DNA from: Actinoplanes sp. TBRC 11911
Lineage (GTDB): Bacteria > Actinomycetota > Actinomycetes > Mycobacteriales > Micromonosporaceae
DNA length: 64,000 nucleotides
Direction: 5' to 3'
NCBI RefSeq assembly: GCF_012933445.1
Contig: NZ_JABBNC010000049.1
Location: 1 to 64,000, forward strand
Under the pieces are notes generated by a model, which searched no databases, was not told where the DNA came from, and saw nothing but the letters and a program-made list of their open reading frames with translations. Position numbers and translations under genes: made by a program. Positions 17,364-25,600 of this stretch are shown piece after piece. The number at the start of each line of letters is the position of its first letter. Position 1 is the first letter of the stretch.

Positions 17364-18707
17364 TCACTTGCTCCGCCGAGGGATTACGTCGGAGTCGACA
17401 TGGCCTGTCACGGCGGCGCTGGTCTGCTCGGCGTGGCGTTCGTGGTGGCGCTGGTCTGCTCGGCGTGGCGTTCGTGGTGGCGCCGGTCCGTCCGGCATGG
17501 CGTTTCGCGGCGCCGGTCGAGTCCGGGTGGCCTTTCGTGGCGGCGTTGGTCCGGTCGGTGTGGCTTTTCGCGGTGGGGCCGGTCGGGTTCGGGTGGCTTT
17601 TCGCGGTGGGCCGGTTTTGCTGGTGTGGCCTTTCGCGGCGGCTCTAGCCGGGTCCCGGTGGGCCTTGGCGGCGGTGCTGTCCCGGTCGGAGGCTGCGTAA
17701 CCTGGTAGCGGGCCAACGTCGGTGCCGAGATGCGCACTTGTCGCGGCGCCGCCTTTGCTGACAGCGGGCGTGGTCGGATGGCTGGCGACACGGGCGACGC
17801 CGTGCTTGCGTGCAAGGACCGGACGGTCGATCGGATCGTCATTCGCCAGGGCAGCGGTCTTGGTTGCCCTGCTGCCTTTCCCTGTTCTCTTCTTCGGCGA
17901 GAAGCCGCGATCGGAGTAGCCAGCAGCGTTCCTGGCATCCAGCGAGGGCAAGGGCGGCGACGATGAGGCCTGGACGTGGTACCCAGGTGGCGTCCCGCAT
18001 GCCACGCGCCCAGCGGAAGTCGGCGGTGCGTGACGGCTGGTCGACGCCGGCCCGATGGAGTCGGCTTGATCGGCGGCGCGTCGGCTGTCGGGCTGCGGCT
18101 GACGGTTGGCTGACGTCGAGGTCGACGTCGGCTTTGCGGCGTGGAGGCGCTCGGGCGGCCGCTGTCGCCGGGAATGAGAACGATCCTGAGGGTAACCGCG
18201 GGGCTGAGACGATGGCGGCCGCGGCGGCTGCTGCTGGACCCTTGCGCTCGTGGAAGGCGCCGAGGGTGACTGCTGCGCCCCTCCGTTCGCAGAGTGCGGC
18301 TGCTGCACGGTTGCGTTGGTGGATGGTGCGGAGGGCTTGGCGTGCACAGTTGCGTTGGTTGATGGTGCTGGAGGCGTCGCCTGCGCGGTTGCGTTGGTTG
18401 ATGGTGCTGGAGGCGTCGCCTGCGCGGTTGCGTTGGTTGATGGTGCTGGAGGCGTCGCCTGCGCGGTTGCGTTGGTGGACGGTGCTGGAGGCGTCGCCTG
18501 CACGGCTGCGTTCGTAGACGGCGGGGGATTGGGCGGGGTGCCGTGAATGCGGCGTAACTTTCGCGCGTGGCGTTGGGCCAAGCCCCACGCGCGGTGACGT
18601 TCGTGGTCGCGGCGGAATTGCTCGCTCTCGGGAGAGTAATTACGCGATCTTGTTCGGTCACGCATCGCGGCCAACTCTACTGTGGTGAATAACTGTAGCT
18701 GCCGCAT
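17364..18707 (-). CDS. Low-complexity repeat ORF with a conserved-looking N-terminus
   Basis: The first 55 or so residues (starting near Met at 18707, or Met at 18665: MRDRTRSRNYSP, then EQFRRDHERHRAWGLAQRHA) look like a real small basic protein and have a GAGAGA ribosome site before 18707. After that the frame runs through a 13-residue tandem repeat (Ala/Pro/Thr/Asn) encoded by a 39-bp array. It then passes through Pro/Arg/Ser-rich text and finally a 32-bp array whose unit is not a multiple of 3, so the C-terminal third cannot be conserved protein. I consider the N-terminal part genuine and the rest a repeat-driven extension. Function unknown. Confidence 0.45.
   Translation of the reverse strand: MRQLQLFTTVELAAMRDRTRSRNYSPESEQFRRDHERHRAWGLAQRHARKLRRIHGTPPNPPPSTNAAVQATPPAPSTNATAQATPPAPSTNATAQATPPAPSTNATAQATPPAPSTNATVHAKPSAPSTNATVQQPHSANGGAQQSPSAPSTSARVQQQPPRPPSSQPRGYPQDRSHSRRQRPPERLHAAKPTSTSTSANRQPQPDSRRAADQADSIGPASTSRHAPPTSAGRVACGTPPGYHVQASSSPPLPSLDARNAAGYSDRGFSPKKRTGKGSRATKTAALANDDPIDRPVLARKHGVARVASHPTTPAVSKGGAATSAHLGTDVGPLPGYAASDRDSTAAKAHRDPARAAAKGHTSKTGPPRKATRTRPAPPRKATPTGPTPPRKATRTRPAPRNAMPDGPAPPRTPRRADQRHHERHAEQTSAAVTGHVDSDVIPRRSK
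17387..17700. repeat. Degenerate 32-bp tandem array
   Basis: About nine units begin at or near 17387, 17419, 17451, 17483, 17513, 17545, 17579, 17611 and 17643, spaced 30-34 bp. Each has a CTGGTC/CCGGTC start, then a GTGGC.TT.CG core. Two neighbouring units (17419 and 17451) are almost identical and the others have drifted. The off-frame spacing argues against a protein-coding origin. Confidence 0.75.
18310..18543. repeat. 39-bp tandem array (13 codons per unit)
   Basis: Units start at 18310, 18349, 18388, 18427, 18466 and 18505, exactly 39 bp apart, each opening with GTTGCGTTGGT or a near match. The middle three are virtually identical; the ends are diverged. On the minus strand the array encodes the Ala/Thr/Pro/Asn repeat of the 17364-18707 frame. 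Recent unit exchange or slippage is likely. Confidence 0.85.
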
Positions 18708-19203
18708 GAATTGATTCTCTCACGACCGCAGCTTGATCGCCTTATCCGGCCCGCTATTGATCATGCCAAACAAAACGATATTCGAGCCGAGTTGATAATG
18801 GACAACGGGTGTGGCAATAGAAAGCCGAATCTCATGGTTTCCATCCGCGTGTCGGTCCGCGATTCGTGATATGAGAGATTCGTCGCGTCGAGCGGGTCGA
18901 CGATCGCCGAGCAGAGGGAACGGCTGTTCGGCCTCGCGACGTGCGATGCGTCAGCCAGTGCTGGCTGCTCGACGCCGTCGGAGCGCACGGCACTGAAGCC
19001 ATGGAGTGGCAAACATCGGCCCTCCTGCAGGTCTCCGCTCTTGCGGCGGTCCTCGATGTTGGTTTCTGATGGCCCGAACCGCCCTCTGCCAAGATGTCGA
19101 ACCGCGTCTTGTCAAGTGTGTTCGTGGCCAAAGTCGACAACGTGTGGCGCCAAGTGAAAATCGGTCGCGGCTGAGATTTGGCGGCAGTATTGATGCGGCG
19201 ATA
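18708..19203. other. AT-richer intergenic region
   Basis: About 500 bases with clearly lower GC around 18760-18850. I see no convincing gene on either strand and no tandem repeat. It separates the repeat ORF from the glycosyltransferase and may hold promoters for the minus-strand ORF. Confidence 0.5.
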
Positions 19204-20574
19204 CTATGGCTTCTTCGAAAGGAGGCATCGCTCGTACAGCCCGGTTAATCGCGCCAGATAGGTCGACGGTTGGTAGGTGGAGGTTGCGAATAAGCCTGCC
19301 TCTGCGGTTTGGGCGTGTAAGGCGCGATCGTCGAGTAATCGCAACAATGCGTTCGCGAAAGAAGACGGTGTCGGGGACGACGTTATCCGGTGCGAGCCGT
19401 CGGGGCGGACGGACAGATGAGGGTCGGCCACGACAACGGGTAAGCCGGCGGCCTCCGCCTCGGACAACACCAGGCTTTGGGTGTCCGTCGTGGAGGAGAA
19501 CGCGAGGACGTCTGCGGCGAGGTAGTAGGCGACCAGCTCCTCGTGAGGCACCGGCGGGATGACGGTGACCCGGGCGGTGAGGCCGAGGCTGGTCACTAAT
19601 CGGTGCAGCCTGTGCCGGTGGAGCCGTACGCCTACCAGGACCAGTTCGGCGTTGGGCTTCGCGGCCACCACGGCGGCGAACGCGTGCAACAACAGAGAGG
19701 GGTCCTTCTCGGCCGACACGCGGCCGACCGACAGCAATACCGGGCCGCCTCGTCGCCAGCCGGGCGAGTGCGATCGCGTCAGTCTCGAGTGTGCAGGCGC
19801 AGGAGGGAATACCGGTGTGGGGAGGACGTGGACCTCGGGTAGTGGGCTGAAACCGGCGAAGCTAGTGGCTGTCTTAGGAGATGGGGCTATCGCGGCGGAC
19901 ATGCGCGCGAACATGGCGCGGCCCAGGATCAGCAGGCGGTTATGACGGACGGAGCCCGGGCGGGTCAGCTCTAGGAAGTCGCGTGGGGACCAACTCAGGC
20001 CCAGCGCTATGGCGCACCATGCTGCGCCTATCGGGATCTCGGGGAACACGTCGGCGTATGCGAGGAGATCGGTGTGCCAGGTCATCACCAGCGGAACGTC
20101 CAGCTCGGCGGCCAGGCGGAATCCTGCCATGCCGATGGGACCCGTGGTGTGGACGTGGATGAGGTCGGGCTTGAACGGAAGTGTCGTGCGATGTGGGAGG
20201 CCGATTCGCACGTCGCGAAACGGCACCGGCACCGATCGCAACCGACCGTCACGCGGGGGCTGAGGCAGCGGAACAAGAAGCGACGACAGTGACGGTGACG
20301 GTGACGGTGACGGGGAGCGAGGCGCGCCTTGTCGCGACGACGAGACGGCTGACGGTGGCCGGGGTGCTGTCGGAGATGCGGTTGGGCATAGCTGAGGGTC
20401 GGGCTGCAGGGCGCTTGGGGTGAACGGCCAGAATGGCCAGGAGAACAGCGGGCCTGGGCGTATGTAGATCACCTCGTGGCCGGCGTCTCGCAGGAGCGCC
20501 ACCGTCAAGGCCGCCGAGCGGGAGACGCCGTCGGGGCGGCCCTCGTGGCTGTCGCAGAAGTGGGCGATCCTCAT
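19204..20574 (-). CDS. GT4-family glycosyltransferase (mannosyltransferase-like)
   Basis: 456-residue GT-B enzyme that transfers a sugar from a nucleotide donor, probably to a lipid or glycan acceptor. The N-terminal half has IAHFCDSHEGRPDGVSRS and HVHTTGPIGMAGF; the donor-binding half has LLSVGRVSAEKDPSLLL and TDTQSLVLSEAEAAGLPVV, typical of GT4 (PimB/mannosyltransferase-like). Residues about 60-108 are an inserted Pro/Ser-rich low-complexity segment containing an SP repeat from a hexanucleotide run. The ATG has no clear ribosome site and lies in the first unit of a 20-bp tandem array. PlsC upstream on the same strand suggests glycolipid metabolism. Confidence 0.87.
   Translation of the reverse strand: MRIAHFCDSHEGRPDGVSRSAALTVALLRDAGHEVIYIRPGPLFSWPFWPFTPSALQPDPQLCPTASPTAPRPPSAVSSSRQGAPRSPSPSPSPSLSSLLVPLPQPPRDGRLRSVPVPFRDVRIGLPHRTTLPFKPDLIHVHTTGPIGMAGFRLAAELDVPLVMTWHTDLLAYADVFPEIPIGAAWCAIALGLSWSPRDFLELTRPGSVRHNRLLILGRAMFARMSAAIAPSPKTATSFAGFSPLPEVHVLPTPVFPPAPAHSRLTRSHSPGWRRGGPVLLSVGRVSAEKDPSLLLHAFAAVVAAKPNAELVLVGVRLHRHRLHRLVTSLGLTARVTVIPPVPHEELVAYYLAADVLAFSSTTDTQSLVLSEAEAAGLPVVVADPHLSVRPDGSHRITSSPTPSSFANALLRLLDDRALHAQTAEAGLFATSTYQPSTYLARLTGLYERCLLSKKP
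20289..20312. repeat. Hexanucleotide run (GTGACG x4) inside the glycosyltransferase gene
   Basis: Four perfect head-to-tail copies of GTGACG, encoding alternating Ser-Pro on the minus strand in the low-complexity insert of the glycosyltransferase. Being a multiple of 3, slippage would change insert length without breaking the frame. Confidence 0.85.
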
Positions 20575-20850
20575 GCCGGAACCGCGATCCTCATGCCGCA
20601 GCGATCACGGTCGCGGTCTAGCCGCCACGGTCGTGCCGCAACCACTGCGTTCATGCCGCAACCACCGCGTTCATGCCGCAACCACCGCGTTCATGTCGCG
20701 GCGGCCGTCGTCGTGCTTGAGCCGCGGTCCTTGTGCGTCCGTGTTCCGCGTCGTGGTCCAGCAATCGCGTTCATGTCGCGGCCGCCGTAATCGTGCCCGA
20801 GGTGCCGTCGTTGTGCCCCAGGCGTCTCTGTCGCGTCCGGTCGTCGCGGG
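20571..20850. repeat. Degenerate 20-bp tandem array reaching into the glycosyltransferase start
   Basis: Reading in blocks of 20 from 20571, each block opens with TCATG, TCGTG, TTGTG or TCGCG, and several continue CCGCA: 20571, 20591, 20611, 20631, 20651, 20671, 20691, 20711, 20731, 20751, 20771, 20791, 20811 and 20831. Units 20651 and 20671 are identical. The first unit contains the CAT that is the glycosyltransferase start codon. It fills nearly all of the 314-base gap between that gene and plsC; no gene lies within it. Confidence 0.8.
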
Positions 20851-20888
20851 CGGGCGGAGCCGTCGGGGTTGAGTCGGCGGTGCTGTGG

Positions 20889-21602
20889 TCATGCCAGTGC
20901 CTGCGCTATTGCGGTGTGGGCCGCGTCTCGCAGGGCCTCTGGGGAGTCGAACGTGGCCGGGTCCAGTGGCGGCAGCACCTGCACGCTTGCGCGTACATGG
21001 TCGCGCAGGATCAGGCCGTGGCGGGGGAGAGCCCTGCCGGTGCCCTGGACCGCGACGGGGATCACCGGGACGCCGTGGCGTGCGGCCAGGTCGAAGGCGC
21101 CCATCTTGAACGGCTTCAGGTGGCCGTCGGAGGTGCGGTGGCCCTCGGGGAAGATCATGACGGGGGAGCCGGTGGACAGCAGGCGGTCGCAGTGTGCCAT
21201 CATGCGGCGGATCGATTCGGCGTTGCCGCGGACCAACGGTACGTAGTCGTTGAGGCGCATGTTCCAGCCGATCACCGGGACCCGGAACATCTCCTGCTTG
21301 GACACCCACTTGAATGGTTTGAACAGGCCGAACAGGACCAGGATGTCGATCAGTGACGCGTGGTTGGCGACCAGGACCGCGGGGCCGTGGGACGGCAGGA
21401 TGTCACGGCCGGTGATGCGCAGGCGCCACAGTGGGTTGACGTAGACATAGAAGACACCCCACGCCGATGAGTAAAGGTGCAAGGCCACGCGCCGTCGGTC
21501 GAAGGGGAGTGTGACCAAGCGGACCAAGACCGCCCCAGCAAAGAAGACGGGGCAGGTGAGCACGATGAACACCCAGTACGCCACCGAGAAGACGCCCAGC
21601 AT
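20889..21602 (-). CDS. 1-acyl-sn-glycerol-3-phosphate acyltransferase (PlsC family)
   Basis: 237-residue membrane-associated acyltransferase that acylates lysophosphatidate or a related lysolipid. A hydrophobic N-terminal segment (about residues 6-30) precedes the H-X4-D catalytic motif (His81-Asp86 in NHASLID), and FPEGHRTSDG is the acceptor-binding motif III. I start at ATG 21602, 5 bases after a GTGGAG ribosome site; the much longer open frame upstream to 22286 is antisense to the next gene and not real. Same strand as the glycosyltransferase but separated by the repeat array. Confidence 0.9.
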   Translation of the reverse strand: MLGVFSVAYWVFIVLTCPVFFAGAVLVRLVTLPFDRRRVALHLYSSAWGVFYVYVNPLWRLRITGRDILPSHGPAVLVANHASLIDILVLFGLFKPFKWVSKQEMFRVPVIGWNMRLNDYVPLVRGNAESIRRMMAHCDRLLSTGSPVMIFPEGHRTSDGHLKPFKMGAFDLAARHGVPVIPVAVQGTGRALPRHGLILRDHVRASVQVLPPLDPATFDSPEALRDAAHTAIAQALA

Positions 21603-21692
21603 GGGCTCCACTGTAGAGATCTCATGAACAACCCGGTGCCCTGAACGTTGACAAGGGAAGGAAACCGGCAGTGAACGCCAAAGGGGGCACCC

Positions 21693-22202
21693 GTGACCGT
21701 CGGAACCGCGACCGTGCAGCAGGGACAAGGACAGGGACCGCAGCAGGAGAATCAGCCGGAGGAGGACCCGGCGGGCAAGGAGCCGGCCAGCATTCCGGCT
21801 ATCATCGGTGCGTTCGTGTTCGTCGGGATCGGGCTGGGTATCGACTACCTGCTGTGGCGTAACAAGGCCACCACGTCGGTGATCCACCCGGAGGACACCA
21901 CCACCGTGTTCGCCGTGACGGTGGTGCTGGCGGCGGGTGTCGAGCGTCTCATCGAACCGTTCACGCGCTGGGTCGGCCGAGCCAAGGACCACGTCGCGAA
22001 CCGGACCGTCCTGATCTGGGGGCTCGCCACGGCGGTCGCTACGGTGGCGTCGGCGGTCTCCGGGTTCTACCTGCTGCACAGCATCGCGGGCGCGAATTGG
22101 AACGGCATTCCGGTGTGGGCGGACGCCCTGATCACCGGCCTGATCGTGGGTAGCGGCACGAAGCCGGTCCACGACCTGATCACGCGCGCGCAGGGAAACT
22201 GA
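21693..22202 (+). CDS. Small membrane protein of unknown function
   Basis: 169 residues. A Gln/Glu/Pro-rich cytoplasmic-type N-terminus (about 1-32) is followed by three likely membrane helices (about 33-54 FVFVGIGLGIDYLLW, 71-85, and 107-130) and a short amphipathic end (TKPVHDLITRAQGN). It starts with GTG 21693. I do not recognise a family. Its last 14 codons are the apparent source of the 42-bp tandem array that continues downstream. Confidence 0.72.
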   Translation: MTVGTATVQQGQGQGPQQENQPEEDPAGKEPASIPAIIGAFVFVGIGLGIDYLLWRNKATTSVIHPEDTTTVFAVTVVLAAGVERLIEPFTRWVGRAKDHVANRTVLIWGLATAVATVASAVSGFYLLHSIAGANWNGIPVWADALITGLIVGSGTKPVHDLITRAQGN

Positions 22203-22545
22203 GCCGAAGCCCCACGGCCTGATCAGGCGTGCGCGGAAAACTGGGCCGAGGCCGGTCCACGACCTGATCAGGGCCCGCGCAGGCACCTGAGCCGAATCTG
22301 GTCCGCGACCTGATCACGCGCGCAGGGGAACGGCCGGGCTCGGTCCGCGACCTGATCACGCGCGCTGGGGAACGGCCGGGCTCGGTCCGCGACCTGATCA
22401 CGCGCGCTGGGGAACGGCCGGGCCCGGTCCGCGACCTGATCACGCGCGCAGGGGAACGGCCGGGCCCGGTCCGCGACCTGATCACGCGCGCAGGGGAACG
22501 GCCGGGCTCGGTCCGCGACCTGATCACGCGTGGGCAGGGAACGCG
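22164..22545. repeat. 42-bp tandem array derived from the 3' end of the membrane-protein gene
   Basis: Copies of a unit centred on GACCTGATCACGCGCG begin at 22173 (inside the gene), 22216, 22261, 22307, 22349, 22391, 22433, 22475 and 22517. The first spacings are 43, 45 and 46 bp; the later ones are exactly 42 bp. Early copies keep traces of the gene's stop codon, late copies are nearly identical to each other. No ORF in the array is credible as a gene. It fills most of the 465 bases before the GH2 gene. Confidence 0.9.
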
Positions 22546-22667
22546 GGCAGCAAACTCAGCTTGGCGAAACTGGGCTTAACAAAAACGCAAAGTTGGTCTT
22601 GACACACAGGACGGAGAGCGCGGTAAATGACAACGTTGTCAAAGCCGCCGTCCCTCCTGGAGTCGTC

Positions 22668-25600
22668 ATGGTCGACGTACCACCCGTCTCTCGTCGCGCC
22701 TTCCTCACCGCCGGTGGTGGCCTGCTGGCCTCCATCGGCGTGGGCGCCTTACTGCCCGAAGCCGCCCAAGCGGCACAAAACGGGCAGCCGGCAGGGCTAA
22801 ACGCAGCAGCCGGACAAGGCGCCACAGCGGGCCAGAGCGCCACCGACCTAGCCCTCTACCGCCCGGTCCAAGCCTCCTCAACGGACTACGCCCCCACCCA
22901 GGCGAACTTCGCCGTGGACGGCCTCCCGCAACTGGGCGTGAAGGGCTCCGGCTGGCGCGCCACCCAGGGTGACCCCCAGTGGATCTCGGTGGACCTCCAG
23001 GCCGTCTGCCGGGTGGACGCGATCACCCTCACCTTCGAGGCCAAGCTCACCGATCCACCGTTCGACGGCAACTACAACAACGCGGACGGTGACGAGATCC
23101 TGTCCAGCGCCGCCGTCGCGTACCGGATCGAGACCTCCATCGACGGCAAGGCCTGGACCTCGGTGTACGAGACCGACAGCGGCCAGGGCGGCGTCAACGC
23201 GATCACCCTGAGTACGCCGGTGCAGGCGCGCCACGTGCGGATGACCGCCACGAAGCGCCACAACACCAACCCGCTGGGCCTCAACGGCTTCCAGGTGTAC
23301 GGGACGGCGCCGAGGCGTACGGAGGCAAGCGGCTGGACCGACTGGGCGGGCCGTAACACCAAGCCCGCGCCCACGCTCACCGTCGGTAGGGACGGCACCG
23401 TCGCGCTGGAGAGCGGCTGGTCGCTCACCATGGACGATCTGACCACGAACGACGGCGTCGCCCTCTCGACGGGCCACCAGGACGTCAAGGACTGGCTCCC
23501 GGCGACCGTCCCGGGCACCGTGCTGGCCACGCTCGTCGAGCAGGGCCATCTGCCCGACCCGGTCGGCGGCTTCGAGAACCTGCGGATCCCGGAGGCGCTG
23601 TCCCGGCACGCCTGGTGGTACCGGCGCGAGTTCAAACTCCCGCGAGCACTGCGCGGCAAGCGGGTCTGGCTCGAGTACGACGGCATCAACCACGAGGCCA
23701 CCACCTGGGTGAACGGGGTCAGCGTCGGCACCGTCACGCATCCGTTCGCGCGCGGCGTCCTGGACGTCACCGAGGCGCTGAAGGGGCACGACGAGCACAC
23801 CATCGCCGTCAAGATCACCCCCATGCCGCATCCCGGTACGCCCGGGGACAAGTCGCTGACGAGCTGGACGTTCCTGGGCGGTGGATCGCTCTATCTGGAC
23901 TCGCCGACCTACCTCGCGGTGTCCGGCTGGGACTGGATGCCGGCGGTACGCGACCGCGTCTCGGGCATCTGGAACCACGTCCGGCTGCGCGGCACGGGCG
24001 ACGTCGTCATCGGCGACGCCCACGTGACCACGAAACTGGCAGATCGGCGTACGGCGACATTGACCGTGACCGTGCCGGTGCGAAATGTCGCCGCGGAAGC
24101 GGTCACCGTCACGGTGCGCGCCAGCCTTCTCGGCAAAAATCTGGAAAAAACGGTCACCCTAGATAAATCCGAAATGTTCGAAGTGGTGCTGGCGCCGCTC
24201 AGCGTCAAGAACCCGAAACTGTGGTGGCCCAACGGCTACGGCGACCCGATTCTGAACGACCTCAAGGTAACCGCCACGATCGGCAAGGAAACCAGCGACA
24301 CCCGCACCACCAAGTTCGGCATCCGCGAATTCTCGTACGACTGGGACCAGCCCGTCGTCATCTCACCCCCCGCGGTCCCGCCGCTCACTTTCGACAACGG
24401 TAAGGCCACCCAGACGGTGACCTTCGACCGCCAGCACAAACGCTACGTTCGCATCCAGGCCGACCAGCGCGCCACCGGCTGGGGCGTCTCGATGTGGTCC
24501 CTCGAAGTGCACGACGGCGGCACCGGCCCCGACCAGGCGCTCCACCACACCGCCACGGCGAAGACCGAGGCCGACGGCACCACCGCCGCCGCCGTGACCG
24601 ACGGTGACCCGAACACCCGATGGACCTCCGAGTACGCCGACGACCAGTGGATCCAGGTGGACCTGGGCGCGGCGGCCGACTTCGACCGGGTGACCATCCT
24701 GTGGGAGTCGGCGTACGCGATGACGTTCCGCGTGCAGGTCTCCGACGACGGCGGCGCGTTCACCGACCTCAAGACGGTCAGCAACGAGACCCCGATCGGC
24801 AACACCGGTAAGCAGGTCGTCGACTTCCCCGCGCAGACTGCCCAATTTGTCCGGATCCAAGGTCACAAGCGAGCCACCGACTGGGGCTTCTCGATGTGGA
24901 CCCTGGCCGTGCTGAACAACGGCGCGGACCTGGCCAAGGGCAAGACCGCCACGGCATCGAGCGCCGAGGACTCCAACCCGCCGTCGAACGCCGTGGACGG
25001 CAACCCGCGTACGAGATGGGCCTCTCAAGCTCAAGATGACCAGTGGATCCAGGTCGATCTTGGCGCACCGCAAACCTTCAGCCAGGTGGAGATCGACTGG
25101 GAGAGCGCGTACGCCCGCACGTTCGTGATCCAGGTTTCGCAGGACGGCCGGGCGTGGACCGACGTGAAGGCCGTCGACAACGCCGCGATCGAGCTCAAGA
25201 TCAGCGTCAACGGCGTGCCGGTGTTCGCGCGCGGCGGCAACTGGGGCTGGGACGAGCTGCTGCGCCGCACCGAGCCCTACCGCACGCGGGAAACCGTGAA
25301 GATGCACCGCGACATGAACTTCACGATGATCCGCAACTGGATCGGCAGCAGCAACCGCGAGGAGCTGTACGCGGCCTGCGACGAGTACGGCATTCTGGTG
25401 TGGAACGACTTCTGGGAGGCGGGCGCGTTCATCGACAGCTCGCCGACCTACGACGCGATCGTCGCCGACACGATCAGCCGGTACCGGCATCACCCGAGCA
25501 TCGCGGTCTGGTGCGGCGCCAACGAGCAGTTCCCGCCCGGCGGCATCGACGCGGGCCTGCGCAAGGCGGTCGCCGACCTGGACCCGGAGATCATCTACGT

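Noticed and set aside
18761..19140. Short minus-strand frames in the AT-richer gap before the glycosyltransferase
   Set aside because: Composition differs from neighbouring genes and no known protein pattern appears; they overlap one another in different frames.
22180..22527. Open frame on the minus strand with a 14-residue repeat, resembling a repeat protein
   Set aside because: It is produced by the 42-bp array, has no proper start or ribosome site and no non-repeat sequence. The array is explained by duplication of the neighbouring gene's 3' end.
20571..22545. Possible CRISPR arrays in the repeat regions
   Set aside because: The repeats are directly tandem with no unique spacers, the units are degenerate, and no cas gene is present.
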